From Chitinophagales bacterium (GTDB lineage: Bacteria; Bacteroidota; Bacteroidia; Chitinophagales; Saprospiraceae), in assembly GCA_013297745.1 (NCBI GenBank), contig JAAFIM010000002.1, positions 93,711 through 157,710 of the forward strand: a stretch of DNA of 64,000 nucleotides, in the 5' to 3' direction. Positions 9,089 through 13,572 of the stretch are shown here, one piece after another (position 1 is the first letter of the stretch; each line of letters starts with the position of its first letter). Position numbers and translations under genes: made by a program. The notes below the pieces were generated by a model. That model did not search any database, was not told the DNA's origin, and saw only the letters and a program-made list of their open reading frames with translations.

Positions 9089-10018
9089 ATGGGAAAAAAT
9101 ATCGTTCTCTCTATTGCTTTAGGTCTTGTGTTGTTGCTTATTTTAATGCTTGTTATGAGCGATTCTGTAAGCACCAATACACCCAAAGATGTGACCAAAA
9201 AATTTTTAGTTGCACTCGCCAAAAAAGACTTACAAGCTGCTAAATTATATTCTACTGCTGAATCAAAAACACTTTTGGCAATGGTAGAAAAAGCACTTTA
9301 TAAGAATACTGAAGAACTAGAAGTCCAAACGCAAATAGTTGAACAAATTGAAAAAATGCCTATTGAATGCAAAAAGTATGAAAATAAAGCTGTTTGCAAT
9401 TGTAATACAAATAGTCCAAAACCTTTAGAGTTAGATTTAGTCAAGGAAGATAATGTTTGGTTGGTCAAAGTAGATATAAATTTCTTTGTAAATCAAGGCA
9501 AAGAAACAGCCCAAGACGAACAACAACAAAATACTTCCAGTAACTACCCAGTAAGTTCAAATAAACCACTTACCAAAGGCTCGTCATCAAAAAATACATC
9601 TATAGAAGACTTAGCAAAGTCTTCAGCAGAGTTGCAAGAAGCATTGGATAAGTTGGAAAATAAAAAAACTAATTATACCAAGCCTAATTTGAAAGTAGAA
9701 GAAGTTGGCGATGCTGGTGACGACGAATCAGAAGGTTTAGAAACTACTTACTCTACCACTAAAATAACTGTAAATCCTATCAACAATGCTTATGTTATAG
9801 CTTGGGTGGATAGGGCACGCTTACGCACAGCCCCAACTTTAGATTCGGAAACGATACACTTCATAGCTGAAGGTGAAATGCTCAAAAATTTAGGGCAAAG
9901 AAGCCGCCATACTGAAATAATCGAACTGCGTGGAGCAAACTATGAGGCTCATTGGATAAAAGTGCAAACATTAGATGGACTTTTTGAAGGCTGGGTTTTT
10001 GAAGGTGCTGTAAAATAA
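9089..10018 (+). CDS. Membrane-anchored protein with DUF4878-like and SH3 domains
   Basis: This 309-residue protein has one N-terminal transmembrane segment (residues ~5-24, LSIALGLVLLLILMLVM). Residues ~30-125 resemble DUF4878/lumazine-binding-like domains (VTKKFLVALAKKDLQAAKLYSTAES and an acidic strand end). A low-complexity linker rich in Ser, Asn and Lys follows, and a C-terminal bacterial SH3 domain lies at ~225-309 (VDRARLRTAPTLDSETI, then LFEGWVFEGAVK). SH3b domains often bind cell-wall peptides, so a periplasmic, wall-facing role is inferred. A strong terminator follows. Confidence 0.6.
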   Translation: MGKNIVLSIALGLVLLLILMLVMSDSVSTNTPKDVTKKFLVALAKKDLQAAKLYSTAESKTLLAMVEKALYKNTEELEVQTQIVEQIEKMPIECKKYENKAVCNCNTNSPKPLELDLVKEDNVWLVKVDINFFVNQGKETAQDEQQQNTSSNYPVSSNKPLTKGSSSKNTSIEDLAKSSAELQEALDKLENKKTNYTKPNLKVEEVGDAGDDESEGLETTYSTTKITVNPINNAYVIAWVDRARLRTAPTLDSETIHFIAEGEMLKNLGQRSRHTEIIELRGANYEAHWIKVQTLDGLFEGWVFEGAVK

Positions 10019-10023
10019 AATAC

Positions 10024-10063
10024 AAAAAAGCGATTGGGAACAATTTCCTAATCGCTTTTTTTA
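10024..10063 (+). terminator. Bidirectional terminator between the SH3 gene and the tRNA array
   Basis: The arms AAAAAAGCGATT and AATCGCTTTTTT form a near-perfect hairpin just after the SH3-protein stop. Because the tRNA array runs toward it on the minus strand, it can also end that transcript. Confidence 0.8.
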
Positions 10064-10085
10064 TAAACCAAAAAACTTCAAAAAA

Positions 10086-10227
10086 AAGAAAGACTGACGG
10101 GATTTTCACCCGCAACCCCGCGCCCCCAAGGCGCGTACAATGGATAGTGCTGAAATTATTTATACAAACAATTATAGGACTGCCAACTTACGCGAGCAAT
10201 CCTACTGATTTTGCAACAGTCTTTCTT
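10086..10227 (-). ncRNA. tRNA-like RNA 1, long-stem, interrupted
   Basis: This is the last member of the array. Its ends form an 11-bp perfect stem (AAGAAAGACTG with CAGTCTTTCTT), longer than a tRNA acceptor. Inside are a D-arm-like hairpin GCAA/TTGC, an anticodon-stem pair CGCGT/ACGCG, a long class-II-like variable arm, and a T-arm-like hairpin GCGGG/CCCGT with loop TGAAAAT that lacks the usual C56. The stretch between the stem halves holds a degenerate insert core (TTGTTTGTATAAATAA, then CAGCACTA). No anticodon with a preceding U is readable. It may be a decayed tRNA or a tRNA mimic; its ends resemble those of the RNA at 13407-13545. Confidence 0.5.
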
Positions 10228-10228
10228 G

Positions 10229-10334
10229 TGAGTGGGGCTGGGTTCGAACCAACGACAGATATGAACTGTGTTGCTGTGGTTTCTTTTACAAAAAACGCTT
10301 GTTTTTATTGCTCTACCAACTGAGCTACCCACTC
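10229..10334 (-). tRNA. Interrupted tRNA, CAT anticodon likely (Met or Ile2)
   Basis: The acceptor GAGTGGG/CCCACTC, D-arm GCTC-AGTTGGTA-GAGC, T-arm GTTGG-TTCGAAC-CCAGC and A73 are all standard. Between position 26 and the anticodon lies the shared insert core. After it, ACAG-TTCATAT-CTGT forms a hairpin with CAT in the right loop place, including U33 and A37. That reading leaves almost no variable loop, while pairing ATA of the 5' side with TAT gives a normal variable loop but no sensible anticodon. Identity is therefore uncertain. CCA is not encoded. Confidence 0.65.
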
Positions 10335-10363
10335 CATAAAAATAAAAAAAATCTCATCAAAGG

Positions 10364-10477
10364 CGGAAACGGCTGGACTCGAACCAGCGACCCACTGCGT
10401 GACAGGCAAAAATAGTGCTGTGGTTTTTTTTACAAAAAACGCTTATTAGTTGTTCTAACCAACTGAACTACGTTTCC
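10364..10477 (-). tRNA. Interrupted tRNA-Asp (GTC)
   Basis: The acceptor GGAAACG/CGTTTCC, G73, D-arm GTTC-AGTTGGTTA-GAAC and T-arm GCTGG-TTCGAGT-CCAGC are canonical. The 5' strand of the anticodon stem reads ACT and then breaks into a 40-base insert; the sequence resumes with GC, loop CTGTCAC and 3' strand GCAGT. Joining ACT to GC gives a perfect five-pair stem with GTC, U33 and a normal GGGTC variable loop. This places the interruption after position 29 (or 28, since a T is shared). It is one of the two clearest intron-like cases here. Confidence 0.85.
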
Positions 10478-10487
10478 AAAAATAAGG

Positions 10488-10604
10488 CACAAGTGGTTGG
10501 ATTCGCACCAACGTCCAGCGGGTTAAATACTCTAATGGTGCTGTGGTTTTTTCTACAAAAAACGCTTGCGATGTCCGCTGCTCTAACTGCTGAGCTACAC
10601 TTGT
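10488..10604 (-). tRNA. Interrupted tRNA, TTT anticodon likely (Lys)
   Basis: The acceptor is ACAAGTG/CACTTGT with G73. The D-loop AGCAGTTA lacks the usual GG and the T-loop is TGCGAAT. The anticodon stem 5' side begins GCGG; after the insert core the sequence ends GTATTTAA then CCCGC. Joining GCGG to G gives a perfect GCGGG/CCCGC stem with loop TATTTAA and anticodon TTT, but position 33 would be A. G73 is unusual for Lys. Either the boundary or the identity may be wrong. Confidence 0.6.
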
Positions 10605-10622
10605 GGATAAAAATAAAAAGAG

Positions 10623-10732
10623 CACAGGCGGTTGGATTTGCACCAACGACACATAGATTAACCATAATAGTGCTGTGGTTTCTTTTACAAAAAACACTTT
10701 TCCTATTGCTCTACTAACTGAGCTACGCCTGT
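10623..10732 (-). tRNA. Interrupted tRNA, GTT anticodon likely (Asn)
   Basis: The acceptor is ACAGGCG/CGCCTGT with G73, as expected for Asn. D-loop AGTTAGTA has A18-G19, and the T-loop is TGCAAAT with G55. ATAG (5' side) plus A after the insert pairs perfectly with TCTAT, giving the loop TGGTTAA with GTT at 34-36 and A37. Position 33 would be G rather than U, so the exact boundary is open. The variable loop GTGTC is normal. The core here has AGTG and CACT flanking the T6/A-rich hairpin. Confidence 0.65.
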
Positions 10733-10744
10733 ATAATAAAATCG

Positions 10745-10860
10745 TCGGGATGGTTGGATTTGAACCAACGACCTGCGTTCCCCTGATATTCTAGTGCTGC
10801 GGTTTTTTTTACAAAAAACACTTATTATAACGCTACGCTACCAGACTGCGCCACATCCCG
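10745..10860 (-). tRNA. Interrupted tRNA-Pro
   Basis: The acceptor CGGGATG/CATCCCG with C1-G72 and A73 is the bacterial Pro identity set. The D-arm is GCGC-AGTCTGGTA-GCGT and the T-loop TTCAAAT. The 5' anticodon strand GCGTT pairs fully with AACGC. If the 5' part runs to ATs U33 and the 3' part resumes at AGGGG, the loop is ATAGGGG with AGG at 34-36; reading GGG instead costs one base. The core of this copy differs by CCGCAGC in place of CCACAGC. Confidence 0.7.
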
Positions 10861-10876
10861 AAAATAAAAAAAATAG

Positions 10877-10987
10877 CGGGGATAGTCGGACTTGCACCGA
10901 CACCTTTTGTTTTCAAGGCAAAGATTTATAGTGCTGTGGTTTCTTTTACAAAAAACACATCGGTATGCTACTTTACACCATATCCCC
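10877..10987 (-). tRNA. Interrupted tRNA, identity unresolved (Gln-like arms)
   Basis: The acceptor GGGGATA/TATCCCC with G73 and the D-arm GTGT-AAAGTA-GCAT resemble Gln or Trp tRNAs. The T-arm is GTCGG-TGCAAGT-CCGAC with G55, and the D-loop has A18-G19. After position 26 only CCGAT precedes the insert core. The 3' part, CTTTGCCTTGAAAACAAAAG, could carry TTG (Gln), GAA (Phe) or GCC, and none gives a normal stem and variable loop. The outer architecture is clearly tRNA; the anticodon is not readable. Confidence 0.55.
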
Positions 10988-11019
10988 AAAGGTAACTTTA
11001 CTGATAATTAAGTAAAAGG

Positions 11020-11133
11020 GTGGAGTGGTTGGATTCGCACCAACGACCTACGGAACCACAATCAAGTTTGCTGCTGTGGTTTTTTATACAAAAAACACTT
11101 TACGTTACTCTACTAAACTGAGCTACACTCCAC
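11020..11133 (-). tRNA. Interrupted tRNA-His (GTG)
   Basis: Identity is firm. The acceptor TGGAGTG/CACTCCA carries the extra G at -1 opposite C73, unique to tRNA-His, and the loop TTGTGGT gives GTG with U33 and G37. The 5' anticodon strand is ACG, then a 39-base insert with the core; the sequence resumes with GA, and ACG plus GA pairs perfectly with TCCGT. The break is exactly between positions 29 and 30, the same place as in tRNA-Asp. The elbow is the variant kind: D-loop A18-G19 and T-loop TGCGAAT. Confidence 0.88.
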
Positions 11134-11146
11134 AGATAAAACATAG

Positions 11147-11258
11147 TAAAGGGGGACGGATTCGCACCGCCGTCTGCTGCCTGGAAGTATTCTAGTGCTG
11201 TGGTTTTTTTTACAAAAAACGCTTATTTTCAGCCGTGCTGCTACTGCACCACCCCTTC
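11147..11258 (-). tRNA. Interrupted tRNA-Gly (TCC)
   Basis: The acceptor GAAGGGG/CCCCTTT has a G1-U72 wobble and A73. The D-arm is GTGC-AGTAGCA-GCAC with A18-G19, and the T-arm GGCGG-TGCGAAT-CCGTC has G55. GCTG on the 5' side pairs with CAGC on the 3' side; the loop CTTCCAG has TCC, U33 and A37. Pair 31-39 would be A-G with either boundary, a small defect. The four-base variable loop AGAC is short but seen in other tRNAs. Confidence 0.7.
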
Positions 11259-11298
11259 ATATAATAAAATTTAATACTTTTGTACATAAAATGCAAAG

Positions 11299-11589
11299 TT
11301 ATAAAACTTCAATAACCTTGCCATAAACTTGTTTTGTCCAGCCGTTGATGCCGCCTTTATTATTGCCGATTAGACAACCTTTTTGCTCATCTTTGGCTTT
11401 TACCAAATGGGTAAAATAATTACCTTTTACCTTGCAATAAACCGCGTCGCCTATCAATACAGACTCCCAAGTAGCGGGCTCGAGCAGATGATTTTGCCCC
11501 GACTTAATGAGCGGATTCATAGAATTGCCTTTTTCTCTGGTAATGAACGTTTCGCCATTTTGTAGCTTTTCCAGCTTGTAATTTCTCAT
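11299..11589 (-). CDS. Small S24/S26 peptidase-like protein inside the tRNA array
   Basis: This 96-residue protein lies between tRNA-Gly and tRNA-Leu and is read in the same direction. It contains GNSMNPLIKSGQ (residues ~21-32), which matches the GxSMxPxIxxG serine motif of LexA/UmuD-type S24 and signal-peptidase S26 folds. DAVYCKVKGNYFTHLVKA follows, where these families usually have a catalytic Lys; here His or Thr stands in the expected place, so activity is doubtful. There is no DNA-binding domain and no signal peptide. Free-standing short S24-like proteins are common in phages and Bacteroidota; the function is unknown. Confidence 0.6.
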   Translation of the reverse strand: MRNYKLEKLQNGETFITREKGNSMNPLIKSGQNHLLEPATWESVLIGDAVYCKVKGNYFTHLVKAKDEQKGCLIGNNKGGINGWTKQVYGKVIEVL

Positions 11590-11621
11590 CTTATACTAAT
11601 TTTAAACGGTAAATAATGTCG

Positions 11622-11750
11622 TGGAGATGGTTGGATTCGAACCAACACGCACCCGAAGATGCAACGAGTTTTAAATGACGAAAATGCTGCGATTTTTTAT
11701 ACAAAAAATACTGTGTGCGCTCGTCGCGTATACCTTTTCGCCACATCTCC
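11622..11750 (-). tRNA. Interrupted tRNA-Leu (TAA)
   Basis: This is a class II tRNA with acceptor GGAGATG/CATCTCC, A73, D-arm GCG-AAAAGGTATA-CGC, variable arm GCATC-TTCG-GGTGC and T-loop TTCGAAT. The full 5' anticodon strand ACGAG precedes the insert and pairs with CTCGT. The loop TTTAAAA, with TAA at 34-36 and U33, lies after the insert. The break is therefore at about 31/32, a little further 3' than in Asp and His. The core is diverged (CAGTATTTTTTGTATAAAAAATCGCAGCA without its first bases). Confidence 0.85.
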
Positions 11751-11792
11751 TAATTTATACTTATTTGTAAATTTCCTCTAATCATTATTTGG

Positions 11793-11980
11793 TGGAAATG
11801 GTTGGACTCGAACCAACATACTCTATCATAGACTCAAACCATAAGCCTAAGAGTGGCAGATATTTAGTGTAATTTTTGTTAGAATAATCAAAGTTACAAT
11901 AAATGCTGAGGTCTTTTAATACACAAAAAACACAGTTTTTGGTTTGATTCTGCTGCGTTTGCCCTTTTCGCCACATCTCC
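11793..11980 (-). tRNA. Interrupted tRNA-Leu, CAA anticodon likely, enlarged inserts
   Basis: The acceptor GGAGATG/CATTTCC, A73 and the Leu-type D-arm match the neighbouring Leu gene. Here the 5' part reads GCAGA then ATCAAAC, so U33, CAA and A37 come before the insert, and GCAGA pairs with TCTGC after it. The break would be near 37/38, unlike its neighbours. The insert is about 90 bases, with a diverged core. The variable arm is also unusual: ACTCT/AGAGT encloses a further hairpin TAGGCT/AGTCTA. Reading the anticodon after the insert instead gives AAA, which is not a Leu anticodon. Confidence 0.7.
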
Positions 11981-12025
11981 TAATTATACTTATTTGTAAA
12001 TTTTTTGTCTCTTAATTCTATTTTG

Positions 12026-12152
12026 TGGGGGCAGTTGGATTCGAACCAACAAGCTCTAAAGAGCGACAATCTTACTGACGACAGTTGCTGTGGTTTTTTG
12101 TACAAAAAACGCTTATGTGCTTTGCTGCGTATGCCATTTCCGCCTCACCCCC
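12026..12152 (-). tRNA. Interrupted class II tRNA (Leu-like; GTA also possible)
   Basis: This is the first gene of the array. The acceptor is GGGGGTG/TGCCCCC with two wobble pairs and A73. The D-arm GCG-GAAATGGCATA-CGC is Leu-like, the variable arm is GCTC-TTTA-GAGC and the T-loop TTCGAAT. GCAA on the 5' side plus T after the insert pairs with ATTGT, leaving the loop CAGTAAG: GTA (Tyr) at 34-36 but A at position 33. A Leu anticodon is not found in register. The core holds the perfect palindrome GTTTTTTGTACAAAAAAC. Confidence 0.6.
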
Positions 12153-12188
12153 TTATTTTTTTATAATAATTTTCTACTTTTCAATCTT

Positions 12189-13394
12189 ATGTTCAATCAA
12201 AACTTGGTAATAAACGGAAAAAAATTAATCTTTATAGAACGGAAAGCTGATTTTATAACGGCTATGCAAGAATTAGCCAAAAGTAAAAGTTTCGCTATCG
12301 ACACCGAATTTGACCGCAATCGCAGCCGTTATGGGTTTAATGTGTGCGTGATACAAATTGCTACCGAAAAAAACTGTTATATCATAGACCCATTGGCTGT
12401 AGCTCAAGGCGAGCGGATGAACACAGCGTTGAAACCACTTTGGGAGTTGATAGAATCGGATAAACATTTGAAAATTATTCACGCTTTGGGCGAAGATATA
12501 CGCCTTTTTGCTAAATATAATTGCGTAGCGCGTTGTTTTTTTGATACCAAAATTGCCGCCGAAACCCTTTGTATAAAAGGCGGAGATTCGTTCAAAACAT
12601 TACTTAAGGCTATTTTGGATAAAGAAGTGGATAAATCTTTACAAAAAACGAACTGGTTTGAACGCCCTTTGACTTGGGAACACTTGCTTTATCTGGCTAA
12701 CGATGTGGTTTATTTGCAACAAATCAAAGACGAGTTGGAAAAACAGTTGAAAACTGCCCAACGCGAGCATTGGTTTGCCGAAGAGATGGAATTTGCGCTA
12801 CAATTGGAAGCGCACATCAACCACGATGCAGAAATCCAAAGCCTCAAAAATAAACAAGAGTATAGAATGTTTAGCGAATTTCAACAGTTTATGTTTGAAA
12901 AACTATGGCATTTGCGCGACCAAACCGCTCAAAAAGCGGATAAGCCACCTTTTTACATTTTTGGCAATGAACAATTATTCAAAATAGCAGAAAACGCGAC
13001 TGATTTTATCCAAAACCCCATTTTTAAGGGATTTTATAAAACTTTTCAAGAGGAAGAAAAGCAACAAGTATTTTTAACCCAATTACAAAATTGGCTCACA
13101 GAAGCCCAAACGCTTAATTTAGCTACTGTTTGGCAAAAGCCCAAATTTGACCCCAATAAACCCTTTGTGGATAGAACAAAAGCTAAAGAAATTGCCTTGC
13201 GAACATTCAATCCTATAAAAGATTTTTTGCGGGAAAAATACGGCGAAGATACAGAGAAAAGATTATTGAGCAATCGCAAGATTGAAATAATAGGCATAGA
13301 ACAAAATTTAAACCTTTTGCCCCAATATATCGTCGCAGAGATAAAAGCCGCAGCTCAGGCTACCAATACAGATATTAGCAAATATCTAAAATAA
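12189..13394 (+). CDS. rnd: Ribonuclease D
   Basis: This 401-residue 3'-5' exoribonuclease trims tRNA precursors and other structured RNAs. It has the DEDDy exonuclease domain: FAIDTEFDR gives Asp38 and Glu40, ALGEDIRLF holds the second Asp, and YLANDVVYL has the final Tyr and Asp. An HRDC domain follows at about residues 230-300. The frame is open further upstream, but that stretch overlaps the first tRNA-like gene, so the ATG at 12189 beginning MFNQNLVING is chosen. It is divergent from the interrupted tRNA array, with only 36 bases between them, which is suggestive given its known substrates. Confidence 0.9.
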   Translation: MFNQNLVINGKKLIFIERKADFITAMQELAKSKSFAIDTEFDRNRSRYGFNVCVIQIATEKNCYIIDPLAVAQGERMNTALKPLWELIESDKHLKIIHALGEDIRLFAKYNCVARCFFDTKIAAETLCIKGGDSFKTLLKAILDKEVDKSLQKTNWFERPLTWEHLLYLANDVVYLQQIKDELEKQLKTAQREHWFAEEMEFALQLEAHINHDAEIQSLKNKQEYRMFSEFQQFMFEKLWHLRDQTAQKADKPPFYIFGNEQLFKIAENATDFIQNPIFKGFYKTFQEEEKQQVFLTQLQNWLTEAQTLNLATVWQKPKFDPNKPFVDRTKAKEIALRTFNPIKDFLREKYGEDTEKRLLSNRKIEIIGIEQNLNLLPQYIVAEIKAAAQATNTDISKYLK

Positions 13395-13406
13395 GTTATA
13401 AAAAAA

Positions 13407-13545
13407 GAAAAAGACGCAAAGATTTTACAAAAAAAAGCGCTGGTGCTACAATATGATGATTATGCGGATGCATCAAATGCTGTAAGTCTTTTTTACAAAA
13501 AATGGTCAGAACGGTTGCTTTTAATTGGTCTTCAACGTCTTTTTC
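13407..13545 (-). ncRNA. Structured RNA downstream of the Ro60-like gene
   Basis: The ends form a stem of at least 10 perfect pairs (GAAAAAGACG with CGTCTTTTTC, extendable to 13 of 14). Within it are a GTTG/CAAC hairpin near the 5' end, a TGATG/CATCA hairpin in the middle, and two copies related to the tRNA insert core: TTTTTTGTAAAAAAGACTTA then CAGCA, and GCGCTTTTTTTTGTAAAATC. It begins 27 bases after the Ro60-like stop on the same strand, so read-through transcription is likely. Position and long closing stem suggest a Y-RNA-like partner. There is no TTCGA T-loop as in YrlA, and no reading frame of note. Confidence 0.6.
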
Positions 13546-13572
13546 TTTCAAATTTCATCTACTTCAGCCCTA

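Noticed and set aside
10415..10717. Open frames of 65-100 codons across the tRNA array on both strands
   Set aside because: They run over several tRNA-like genes and owe their length to the repeated T-rich core; no start context or domain is present.
10086..12152. Group I introns in the tRNA genes
   Set aside because: The inserts are about 30-100 bases, far too short for the P3-P9 core, and no conserved P7 or guanosine-binding element is seen.
10086..12152. CRISPR array reading of the regularly spaced insert cores
   Set aside because: The sequences between cores fold as tRNA halves with matching acceptor stems, and no cas gene is near.
12090..12188. Longer start for RNase D
   Set aside because: The extra 33 codons overlap the first tRNA-like gene and have no similarity to RNase D; the ATG at 12189 gives the normal N-terminus.
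13407..13545. YrlA-type Y RNA
   Set aside because: Position fits, but the tRNA-like module with a TTCGA T-loop that defines YrlA is absent, so only the broader Y-RNA-like label is used.
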